From NCBI GenBank assembly GCA_016929795.1, contig JAFGIA010000175.1, positions 1-12,778 of the forward strand: a stretch of 12,778 nucleotides of DNA, given 5' to 3'. Below are positions 6,740-12,778 of the stretch, piece after piece (the first letter of the stretch is position 1; each line of letters starts with the position of its first letter). The notes under the pieces were generated by a model. It searched no databases. It worked only from the letters and a program-made list of their open reading frames with translations, and was not told where the DNA came from. The position numbers were made by a program, and so were the translations under genes. The stretch is from Anaerolineae bacterium. GTDB lineage: Bacteria > Chloroflexota > Anaerolineae > JAAYZQ01.

Positions 6740-6933
6740 CGGCGTTTTCCCCAACGGACCATAATCCCAATACCTTTCCAATAAGGCTCAAGCCCCCGTC
6801 CCGGGGGCGGCCTGAGACGGGCCACCGAACGTATTTGAAAAGTATTGGCCCCAATCCCCGTCTGTGCAACAGAGAGATCAACCGCGTCGGGATGGGCGAA
6901 CAGCATATCATGGTGCAGTTCCCGCAATTCCAT
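6736..6933 (-). CDS. Small unrecognised ORF, first gene of the restriction-modification operon
   Basis: This 65-residue ORF is not similar to any family I recognise. The evidence that it is a gene is positional. A consensus-like promoter (6961-6989) lies just upstream, the ATG (6931-6933) has GGGAGG exactly 6 nt before it, and the stop TGA (6736-6738) overlaps the methyltransferase ATG as ATGA. The protein begins MELRELHHDMLF, has a non-polar middle (TGIGANTFQIRSVARL), and ends in a strongly basic tail (MVRWGKRR). It shows no helix-turn-helix, so a classical controller (C) protein is not evident. It could be a regulator, an accessory subunit, or a leader peptide that couples translation to the methyltransferase. 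A GC-rich hairpin lies inside it. Confidence 0.6.
   Translation of the reverse strand: MELRELHHDMLFAHPDAVDLSVAQTGIGANTFQIRSVARLRPPPGRGLEPYWKGIGIMVRWGKRR
6787..6816. other. GC-rich hairpin inside the small ORF
   Basis: GCCCCC (6792-6797) and GGGGGC (6803-6808) form a perfect 6-bp stem around a 5-nt loop. Outer arms CTCA (6787-6790) and TGAG (6813-6816) can add four pairs across an internal loop. In the mRNA it lies about 50-80 nt before the methyltransferase start. It could modulate transcription or translation there, or merely reflect the Pro/Gly-rich codons. Confidence 0.35.
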
Positions 6934-6960
6934 CCGGTGCCTCCCACCTTCACTACCTGG

Positions 6961-6989
6961 AGTATAGCACAAACCTGGCTGATGACCAA
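6961..6989 (-). promoter_or_regulatory. Promoter of the restriction-modification operon
   Basis: On the minus strand TTGGTC (6989-6984) and TATACT (6966-6961) are separated by 17 nt, and TGC directly before the -10 box gives an extended -10 motif. Transcription should start near 6954, about 20 nt before the ATG of the 65-codon ORF. The gap 6934-7072 otherwise holds only this promoter and the ribosome site (GGGAGG at 6945-6940). No convincing terminator follows the upstream dikinase gene. Confidence 0.75.
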
Positions 6990-7072
6990 GTCTCTTGTTT
7001 GTGTAGCGAGACCTGGCCTCATTGCCACCGCACCGCATGCACGATGGCCGCGCCCGTCGCCTGCCAATCGGC

Positions 7073-9742
7073 TCATTCCTCCAAAAGACTCACCCGCCCA
7101 GTTGTGCCGTCCACCCGCACGCGCTGCCCGGTGTGCAGCCGCCTCGTCGCCGACGACACCCCTACCACCGCCGGAATCCCATACTCCCGCGCCACCACCG
7201 ACCCGTGAGTCATCAGCCCGCCCACCTCCATCACCAACCCGGCGGCGACCAGAAAGAGAGGCGTCCAGGCCGGGTCAGTGCCGGGGCAGACCAGGATCTC
7301 GCCCGGCAGCAGCCCGGCACGGTGCGGGTCGAGCACCACACGCACCGCCCCCTCGGCCACGCCAGGCGAGACCGGGCTGCCGGCCAGCGTGCCCGCCTCC
7401 TCCCCCGTTGCCGCCACCCCCTCGTAAAAAGCCTCCCCGTCGCTCAGCAGCAGCCGGGGCACCTGCCGCCGCTGCTCCTCCCGCGCATAGGCCGCTCGCC
7501 GCTCCCCCACCAGAGCTCGCCAGTCGCCGGCCGGCGGTGGGCTGCCGGCCGCCAGCATTTTGATCTCGGATAGCCGCAGGAAAAAGAGGTCGTCCGGGGC
7601 CTCGAGCACCCCCGCCTCGACCAGTTCCTGCCCCTGCGCCAGCAGCGCCTGGCGGACCAGGCCCATGATGCGCACGGCCCAGAACTTGGGACTCTCGCGC
7701 ACGCCGGCCAGCGTGCGCACGCGGCGCGCCGCCGCGCGCACCAACCCTGCCCGCAGCCACCCGCGTCGCATCTGGCGCACCGCCGCCGCCAGCCGTTCCA
7801 CGGCCGCCTCCGCCGCTTGCGCCCCCTGGCGAAACACAGCGTCGGGTGCGCGCCCCGCATCGTCGATCCGCAGATAGCCCTGCAGCGCCTGAAAGAGGGG
7901 CGCCGGCTCCTCGCGCCATCGCGGCCGGCCGAGGTCAACCTCCCCGGGCCCGCGCATGCCATAGCCTGCCAGAAAGCGCCCGGCCGCCTCCTGGGCCACA
8001 GGCGGCAGATGGCCCGCCAGATATTCCGCGGCCAGCGCCTCCGCCGGCTCCGCCAGGAGATGAGCCGCCGCCCCGCCGGCGCGGATCTCCTCTGCCGCCT
8101 CCCACAAGGCCAGGTCCATCTCCGTGGTCACATTGTGCGGCACGCCCCGTGTGATCAGCAGCGCCGTCTCCTTCCCCAGCCCGGCCTCCACCGCCAGGCG
8201 CTGCAGCAGCGCCAATGGCCCCATCGCCGCCCCAAAGCGCGGGACGAACTGGGGCAGCAGAAAGCGAAAGGCCCCCCCGATCGTCTCCTCCACCAGCGCC
8301 GCCTGGACGCCCAGGCTGCCGGCAGCGCCCAGGCGTGCTTCAAACTCTGCCAGCGCGCCCTCGATCAGAGCCTCAAAGCGGGCGCGCTCAGCCTCTGGCC
8401 GGAGCAGCGTCCGCACCAGCCGGGCCGCGGCCGGCCAGGCGACGGGGGCCACCCGCCGGAACAGAGACGCCCTCGACTCGTCACGCACGGCCAGGCGCCC
8501 ATCGTCCCACAGGGTATCCAGCGTCGCCACCACCCCCGGATCGAGCATCGGGAGTGCCCCACGCGTCACGTGCCGCAGAGTCGGGTGGCGGATCAGGCCC
8601 GTCAGGTTGATAAACAGCCGCTCCCCCGCCATATAGAGCAGGCGCTGCGTATCCGCCGTGACCTCCTCGCCAAAAGTCCGGGCCACCCCGGCCATCAGGG
8701 CCTGCATCGCATCGCGCCCCAGCGGCGTCATCGGCCCCAGCACCCCCTGCACCGCGCCAAAGCTGAGCAGGATCTGTAATGGATCGGCTGCCATGCCCGC
8801 CGGCAGCGGGTAAAGAGAAGTAATCGGCCGCGACTGGAGCAGCCACACCTGCCCGCCGGCCCACGCCCACTCGACGTCCTGCGGCGATCCAAACATCTCC
8901 GCCACCTGCCGGCCCAGATCGGCCAGGCGCGCTATCGCCTCGTCGGGCGCTGCCGCCTGGTCGCCTCCTCGCTCCGCCTGCGTGATCGTGCCGCCCCCGG
9001 GCTGGCTCCGGATCGACAGCGCCTTGGCGCCCACCGCGCGCCACAACACCCGGCCCGTCGCCGCGTCGACGCCGTACCGATCCGGCTCAACCTGGCCCGA
9101 GACCAGCGCCTCGCCCAACCCGAGCGTCGCCTCGATCACCATCTCCGTCCGCCTGCCCGTGAGCGGGGCGGCCGTAAAGAGCACGCCCGAGGCCTCGCTC
9201 TCCACCATCTCCTGGACGACCACAGCCAGCGCCAGATCTTGATCCGCGAGGGTATTGCGCAGCCGGTAGCCCATCGCCCGCGCCGTCCACAGGCTGCTCC
9301 AGCAGCGCGTCACCGCCTCGATCAGCGCCTCGCCGCCCGTGACGTTCAGGTACGTATCCTGCTGGCCGGCAAAAGAAAAGCCGGGCAGGTCCTCCGCCGT
9401 CGCCGACGAGCGCACGGCCACAGGGGGGCTGCCCAGCTCCGCGTAGGCAATGTCGAGTGCGCGCGCCAGATCCGGCGGCATGGCGCCCGCGGCGAACGCG
9501 TCCCGGATCGTGGCCGATGCCTCCTCCAGGCTGGATCGATCGGCCTCCAGCCCCGCCAGCGCCCTGTCGATCACCGGCGCCAGGCCATAGGCCGCCACGT
9601 AGGCCCGGTAGGCGGCGGTCGACACCACAAAGCCGCCCGGCACCGGCCAACCGCCGTGCGCCAGGCGCGCCAGGTTCGCCCCCTTCCCACCCGCAACAGA
9701 GAGCGTGTTGCCCGACGAATGGAGCGGCAGAATCCATCGCAT
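7073..9742 (-). CDS. PEP synthase-like dikinase with rifampin phosphotransferase architecture
   Basis: The 889-residue protein has three parts. Residues 1 to about 315 are the ATP-grasp domain of PEP synthase/PPDK, with GGKGANL (18-24, Lys20), RSSATAEDLPGFSFAGQQ (111-128), QEMVESEASGVLFTA (177-191), DVEW (289-292) and QSRPIT (303-308). A long Ala/Arg-rich middle domain follows (about 320-770). The C-terminus is the swivelling phosphohistidine domain with THGSVVAREYGIPAVVG and His846 as the phosphoryl carrier. The TIM-barrel PEP/pyruvate domain that normally follows is absent. This order (ATP domain, substrate domain, His domain at the end) and the length match rifampin phosphotransferase (Rph), which makes phospho-rifampin, AMP and phosphate from ATP. 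Many such homologues have unknown substrates, so resistance is not proven. ATG 9742 has a GGGGGAG-type site upstream; the gene lies 36 bp after the MocR gene. Confidence 0.8.
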   Translation of the reverse strand: MRWILPLHSSGNTLSVAGGKGANLARLAHGGWPVPGGFVVSTAAYRAYVAAYGLAPVIDRALAGLEADRSSLEEASATIRDAFAAGAMPPDLARALDIAYAELGSPPVAVRSSATAEDLPGFSFAGQQDTYLNVTGGEALIEAVTRCWSSLWTARAMGYRLRNTLADQDLALAVVVQEMVESEASGVLFTAAPLTGRRTEMVIEATLGLGEALVSGQVEPDRYGVDAATGRVLWRAVGAKALSIRSQPGGGTITQAERGGDQAAAPDEAIARLADLGRQVAEMFGSPQDVEWAWAGGQVWLLQSRPITSLYPLPAGMAADPLQILLSFGAVQGVLGPMTPLGRDAMQALMAGVARTFGEEVTADTQRLLYMAGERLFINLTGLIRHPTLRHVTRGALPMLDPGVVATLDTLWDDGRLAVRDESRASLFRRVAPVAWPAAARLVRTLLRPEAERARFEALIEGALAEFEARLGAAGSLGVQAALVEETIGGAFRFLLPQFVPRFGAAMGPLALLQRLAVEAGLGKETALLITRGVPHNVTTEMDLALWEAAEEIRAGGAAAHLLAEPAEALAAEYLAGHLPPVAQEAAGRFLAGYGMRGPGEVDLGRPRWREEPAPLFQALQGYLRIDDAGRAPDAVFRQGAQAAEAAVERLAAAVRQMRRGWLRAGLVRAAARRVRTLAGVRESPKFWAVRIMGLVRQALLAQGQELVEAGVLEAPDDLFFLRLSEIKMLAAGSPPPAGDWRALVGERRAAYAREEQRRQVPRLLLSDGEAFYEGVAATGEEAGTLAGSPVSPGVAEGAVRVVLDPHRAGLLPGEILVCPGTDPAWTPLFLVAAGLVMEVGGLMTHGSVVAREYGIPAVVGVSSATRRLHTGQRVRVDGTTGRVSLLEE

Positions 9743-9778
9743 GCTCCAGCTCCCCCTATACTCGCTTGCGCGATTTAT

Positions 9779-11200
9779 CTACTGCCCGATCAGGCGGCCG
9801 AGCGTTTCGATGGCCCGCTCGGCCGCGTCCGACCAGTTGGCGGCGTTCAGCCGGATAAAGTTGCGGAACTGGTTCGTCGGCGAAAAGAGGTAGCCCGGCG
9901 TGATGGCGATCCCGGCTTGCAGCGCCTGCCGGTACAGCACCAGCGAGTCGACCCTCTCCGGGAGCTGGACCCACAGAACAAACCCGCCGGCCGGGCGCGT
10001 GAGGCGGCACTCCGCCGGAAAGTGACGCTGCACCGCCTGCGACAGGGCGGCGACGTGGCGCGTATACGTGCGCCGTGTGCGGCGGATGTACGGATCGTAC
10101 TTGCCGCTCTCCAGGAACTCGGCGATGGCATACTCGGCCAGCGTCGGGCTGGCGAGTGTAGAAGTATACTTGAGCCAGCGCACCGCCGGCTGCCAGCGGC
10201 CCGGCACCACCCACCCCACGCGATAGCCCGGGCACAGGCTCTTGGAGAAGGAGGAGCACAGCATGACCAGCCCGCTGCGGTCATACGCCTTGGCCACGGG
10301 AGGTCGCCGCTCCTCAAAGTGGAGCTCGCCAAAAATGTCGTTTTCGATGAGCGGGATCTCGTGGGCTGCCAGCACCTCCACCAGCTCCTGCTTCTTCTCG
10401 TCGGGCATGCAGCTTCCCAGCGGGTTGTTAAAGTTCGAGAGCACCAGGCACGCGCTCACCCTGTTGTGGCGGATGGCAAAGCGCAGGGCATCGAGGCTCA
10501 TCCCGTCGCGTGGGTGCGTGGGGATCTCGAGCGCCTGCAGCCCCAGCACATCGAGGCACTGCAGTGCGTCGAAACTGGTCGGCGATTCGATGGCCACCGT
10601 GTCGCCCGGGCGGCACACGGCGCGCAGGCAGAGGCTCGCCGACTCGGTGCACCCCGTGGTAATGATCACCTCGTCGGGCGCCAGGTGGCAGCCGGCAGCC
10701 AGGGCGCGGCGGGCGATCTGCACGCGCAGCAGCTCGCATCCCGGCACGTAATCGTACATCCCCCCCCGATCGCCCATGCGCCGCGCCACCGAGGCCAGGA
10801 TCCGGTTCAGCGCCTTGGTTGCGGCCAGCCGTGGGTTCGGGTGAGCCGCGCCCAACTGCACCAGGTCAGGGTGGTGCGTGTCGGCAAACACCACCCGCGT
10901 CACCAGCTCGCGCATGCTCACCTCTGTCGGATCGGGCGCCGGCGACGACATATCCGGCTCCGGCAGGGACACCGGCAACTGCGTGCGCACGTAAAAGCCC
11001 GATCGGTCGCGCGCTTCCACCAGTCCACGCGCTTCGAGCAGATAGTAGGCGCGCAGCACCGTCGTGATGCTCACACCCCGCTGGCGACTCAGCTCCCGCA
11101 CCGAGGGGATGTCGTCGCCGGGACGAAAGGTCCCCGACTCGATCAGGTGCGTGATCTCCTCCGCGATCTGCTCATACCTGTAGCGCCTGCTCCTGGCCAT
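9779..11200 (-). CDS. MocR-type transcription regulator (GntR wing plus aminotransferase domain)
   Basis: This 473-residue protein is a DNA-binding GntR helix-turn-helix joined to a fold-type I aminotransferase-like effector domain. Residues 1-75 have the winged HTH (IPSVRELSRQRGVSITTVLR, 31-50, then GLVEARDRSGFYV). The rest carries the PLP-fold landmarks NFNNPLG (Asn259), END (Asp288) and SSFSKSLCPGYRVGW with the PLP-binding Lys320 and Arg327. MocR proteins use bound PLP, alone or with an amino acid, to control neighbouring genes. The dikinase gene starts 36 bp downstream and is probably co-transcribed; the divergent binding-protein gene is another possible target. The ATG at 11200 has no good Shine-Dalgarno but sits about 7 nt after a TATAAT, suggesting a leaderless mRNA. 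Confidence 0.9.
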   Translation of the reverse strand: MARSRRYRYEQIAEEITHLIESGTFRPGDDIPSVRELSRQRGVSITTVLRAYYLLEARGLVEARDRSGFYVRTQLPVSLPEPDMSSPAPDPTEVSMRELVTRVVFADTHHPDLVQLGAAHPNPRLAATKALNRILASVARRMGDRGGMYDYVPGCELLRVQIARRALAAGCHLAPDEVIITTGCTESASLCLRAVCRPGDTVAIESPTSFDALQCLDVLGLQALEIPTHPRDGMSLDALRFAIRHNRVSACLVLSNFNNPLGSCMPDEKKQELVEVLAAHEIPLIENDIFGELHFEERRPPVAKAYDRSGLVMLCSSFSKSLCPGYRVGWVVPGRWQPAVRWLKYTSTLASPTLAEYAIAEFLESGKYDPYIRRTRRTYTRHVAALSQAVQRHFPAECRLTRPAGGFVLWVQLPERVDSLVLYRQALQAGIAITPGYLFSPTNQFRNFIRLNAANWSDAAERAIETLGRLIGQ

Positions 11201-11206
11201 GCCCCC

Positions 11207-11235
11207 ATTATACCCCTGGTCGCCTGGCCCGGCAA
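11207..11235 (-). promoter_or_regulatory. Promoter of the MocR gene, probably leaderless
   Basis: TTGCCG (11235-11230) and TATAAT (11212-11207) on the minus strand are separated by 17 nt. The predicted start site, 6-8 nt after the -10 box, falls on or next to the ATG at 11200. The 6 nt between the -10 box and the ATG leave no room for a ribosome binding site. Confidence 0.75.
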
Positions 11236-11315
11236 GGTACAGATGCCCCTTGTTGCCAGCAGTACAGTGGATAAAAAAGAAAACTGATCAGGTTACAATT
11301 CATCTTTTCTGTCTC

Positions 11316-11344
11316 TGTTATTCCTTTCCACGATCGAGTATACT
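11316..11344 (+). promoter_or_regulatory. Weak candidate promoter for the ABC binding-protein gene
   Basis: TATACT (11339-11344) with a poor -35 (TGTTAT, 11316-11321) at 17 nt is the best plus-strand candidate in the divergent region. If used, the mRNA would carry a leader of about 200 nt that contains all four hairpins at 11373-11508. The -35 match is weak, so another start or factor is possible. Confidence 0.25.
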
Positions 11345-11372
11345 GAGAGCCAGAGCAGCCCAGACGGCTTCC

Positions 11373-11444
11373 GCCCGATGAATCGGGCTCAGAACCCCGT
11401 TCACGGGGTGCAAGCTTCGTAGCCGGGGTCATTCATGCCCCGGC
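11373..11444. repeat. Cluster of three perfect hairpins in the divergent region
   Basis: Three adjacent perfect 7-bp stems: GCCCGAT/ATCGGGC (11373-11388, 2-nt loop), ACCCCGT/ACGGGGT (11394-11409, 2-nt loop), and GCCGGGG/CCCCGGC (11422-11444). The third can extend to CAT/ATG with one bulged T (11429), again leaving a 2-nt loop. All have a TTCA or TGAA core. Such compact stem-loop arrays are seen at the right ends of IS200/IS605 elements (on the minus strand, where omega-RNA scaffolds are encoded), in REP-like repeats, and in structured mRNA leaders. No transposase or TnpB frame accompanies it. The surrounding gap 11201-11549 otherwise contains the MocR promoter (11207-11235), an 8-bp palindrome CTGATCAG (11284-11291) and the 5' leader of the next gene. 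Confidence 0.5.
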
Positions 11445-11488
11445 GGTCTGCGGCACGCACGCGCTTTTCCGCTTAGCTTGATGCGTAT

Positions 11489-11508
11489 GGGGCGGGTCTC
11501 CCCGCCCC
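11489..11508. other. GC-only hairpin in the 5' leader of the binding-protein gene
   Basis: GGGGCGGG (11489-11496) pairs perfectly with CCCGCCCC (11501-11508) around a TCTC loop. It ends 41 nt before the ATG of the plus-strand gene. No T-tract follows, so it is not a standard terminator; it may stabilise or regulate the leader mRNA. Confidence 0.45.
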
Positions 11509-11549
11509 CTGCACCCAGGCAACATCCGTTTACGAAGGGAGGGACGGAC

Positions 11550-12778
11550 ATGTTTCGGACAGACAGGGTTCACTGGTTCAGGCTGCTTGGCTGTTTCGCC
11601 GCCGTTGCGGCCGTCATCGTGGGGACAACGGGGTGTGGCACAATTGTGGCAGCCGGCTCGGCCGGGGCGGGGCCGGCCGTAGAGCGGGCCGTGCCGCCGG
11701 CTGGCGTATTCCGCCTTGGCATCCTCGGCCCCTTCACCGGCCCGAGTGCCAGCACGGGCGCCGAGTTCCGGGGCGCGGTGACCATGGCCTTTGACGCGAT
11801 CGGCTGGCACATCGGCGGCTACACCGTCGAGCCCGTGTGGATCGACTCCCAGTCCGATCCCGACAGCGCGGTGCGCGCCTACGAGCGGGCGGTGATCGAC
11901 GCCGGCATCCAGGCGGCGATCCTGAACTGGCACAGCGATGTAGCGCTGGCCTGCATGGACGTGGCGGCGGAATACAAGATCCCACACATCTTTCCCTACG
12001 GCGCGGCCGAGGAGGTCAACGCCAAGTTTCGCGCCGATCCCGCAAAGTATGGCTACTGGATGAACAAGGGATGGCCCGTGCCTGCCACGCTGACCATCGC
12101 CTACGTCGAGGCGGTAAAAGATGCCATCGCCCGCGGCGCCTGGCAGCCAGAGACCAGGCTCGCCGCCATCTGCGGCGAGAACACAGCCTGGGGCCGCAGC
12201 TTTGGACAGGCCATCAAGGGGCAACTGGAGGATGCCGGCTGGCGCGTCGTCTCCGAAGACTACTTTGACCTGGACGAGGTAGAGTTCTACCCCCTCCTCT
12301 ACGGACTCAAGGCACGTGATGTGGCGCTCGTCGCCGCCACCAGCACGTCAATGCCCTCCTTCGCCGCCTTTATCAACCAGGCCGACGAGGTCGGCCTGCG
12401 CAGCCTGATCATCGCCGACGGCCTCGGCTGGGCCGGCGAGTGGCACACCGTGACCGGCCAGTCGTCGAACTACATCCTCGACCAGATCCCCGCCTGGGCC
12501 ACGGCCGAGGGCCACGACTTTGCCGCCCGGTTCGAGCAGCAGTGGGGGGTGCCCCCCAGCCCGTCGGCCGCCGGCCTGGCCTACGACGGCGCCGGGCTCT
12601 TTATCGAGGTCGCCCGGCACGCGCTGGCAGCGTACGGCGAGCTGAGCAGCGAGACCATCTATCGCTGGGCGAGCGAGAACCTGCAAACAGGCCGCTGGTC
12701 CTACACCGCCGGCATTGTCATGAACGAGTACAAATACACCCCCGACACCCTGCCCGATCCGGTAGTAGGTGAGGGATA
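11550..12778 (+). CDS. Branched-chain amino acid-type ABC transporter substrate-binding lipoprotein (partial, 3' cut)
   Basis: The frame is open from ATG 11550 to the window edge (409 codons visible). A strong GGGAGGG lies 6-7 nt upstream. Residues 1-28 are a signal peptide, ending in GTTGC with Cys29 as the likely lipidated residue, although the -3 position is Thr rather than Leu. The mature part is a type I periplasmic-binding fold of the LivJ/Peripla_BP_6 family. FRLGILGPFTGPSASTGAEF begins near residue 54, followed by AVTMAFDAIGWHIGG and later VALVAATSTSMP and YDGAGLFIEVARHAL. It should bind a small solute outside the membrane and deliver it to permease and ATPase partners, presumably encoded beyond the window. 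The ligand is unknown; amino acids, amides or urea are all used by this family. It diverges from the MocR gene across a 349-bp region full of hairpins. Confidence 0.85.
   Translation, partial: MFRTDRVHWFRLLGCFAAVAAVIVGTTGCGTIVAAGSAGAGPAVERAVPPAGVFRLGILGPFTGPSASTGAEFRGAVTMAFDAIGWHIGGYTVEPVWIDSQSDPDSAVRAYERAVIDAGIQAAILNWHSDVALACMDVAAEYKIPHIFPYGAAEEVNAKFRADPAKYGYWMNKGWPVPATLTIAYVEAVKDAIARGAWQPETRLAAICGENTAWGRSFGQAIKGQLEDAGWRVVSEDYFDLDEVEFYPLLYGLKARDVALVAATSTSMPSFAAFINQADEVGLRSLIIADGLGWAGEWHTVTGQSSNYILDQIPAWATAEGHDFAARFEQQWGVPPSPSAAGLAYDGAGLFIEVARHALAAYGELSSETIYRWASENLQTGRWSYTAGIVMNEYKYTPDTLPDPVVGEG

Noticed and set aside
6693..7076. 127-residue minus-strand frame whose ATG overlaps the dikinase stop as ATGA with GGAGG nearby
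   Set aside because: The GGAGG is only 1 nt from the ATG and is explained by the dikinase's last codons. The frame runs into the methyltransferase gene in another frame. The 65-codon ORF has much better signals.
9239..11287. 682-residue plus-strand open frame opposite the dikinase and MocR genes
   Set aside because: It is an antisense shadow of two well-supported genes in GC-rich DNA, rich in His/Arg/Pro, with no domain and no ribosome site.
11345..11510. CRISPR array
   Set aside because: The hairpins are different sequences with unequal spacing; there are no direct repeats of constant length.
11433..12224. 263-residue minus-strand open frame ending inside the hairpin cluster
   Set aside because: I considered it as a TnpB relic because its stop falls in a hairpin. 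However, it lies opposite the binding-protein gene, has no RuvC motifs or zinc-finger cysteines, and reads as a shadow.

Overview
The window looks like a chromosomal segment of a high-GC bacterium, most likely a Chloroflexota member of the Anaerolineae/Caldilineae type. That is inferred from gene content (a PPC-repeat surface protein, a MocR regulator, a Liv-type binding lipoprotein, a hicB-hicA gene order) and codon use, not from a marker gene. No rRNA, tRNA, CRISPR array or intact transposase is visible. Nearly everything from about 480 to 11200 is on the minus strand; only the two end genes, both cut by the window edge, are on the plus strand.

Left part (plus coordinates): the tail of a protein with about 107-residue PPC-type repeats (2-415, +) converges on an MFS transporter (481-1665, -). 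A near-perfect 40-nt palindrome lies between them. The MFS gene overlaps the end of an Asp/Glu racemase-family gene (1649-2344, -). Then comes a hicB-hicA toxin-antitoxin pair (2477-2895, -) with its own strong promoter, and a two-gene unit of a lipoprotein (3944-5056) and a double-GNAT acetyltransferase (3011-3928).

Middle (5091-6989, -): a restriction-modification locus of clearly lower G+C than its flanks. A strong promoter drives an unrecognised 65-residue ORF, a D12-class adenine-N6 methyltransferase and an HNH restriction endonuclease. All three are joined by 4-nt ATGA stop/start overlaps. The endonuclease gene carries an in-frame TGA between its N-terminal domain and its HNH domain, so it is probably inactive.

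Right part: a MocR-type GntR/aminotransferase regulator (9779-11200, -) whose promoter predicts a leaderless mRNA. It is followed 36 bp later by an 889-residue dikinase with the architecture of rifampin phosphotransferase (7073-9742, -). The 349-bp divergent region (11201-11549) holds four GC-rich hairpins, and then a branched-chain-amino-acid-type ABC substrate-binding lipoprotein begins (11550 to the window end, +).

The best candidates for something undescribed are the small first gene of the restriction-modification operon, the nonsense-split endonuclease, and the hairpin cluster upstream of the ABC binding protein.
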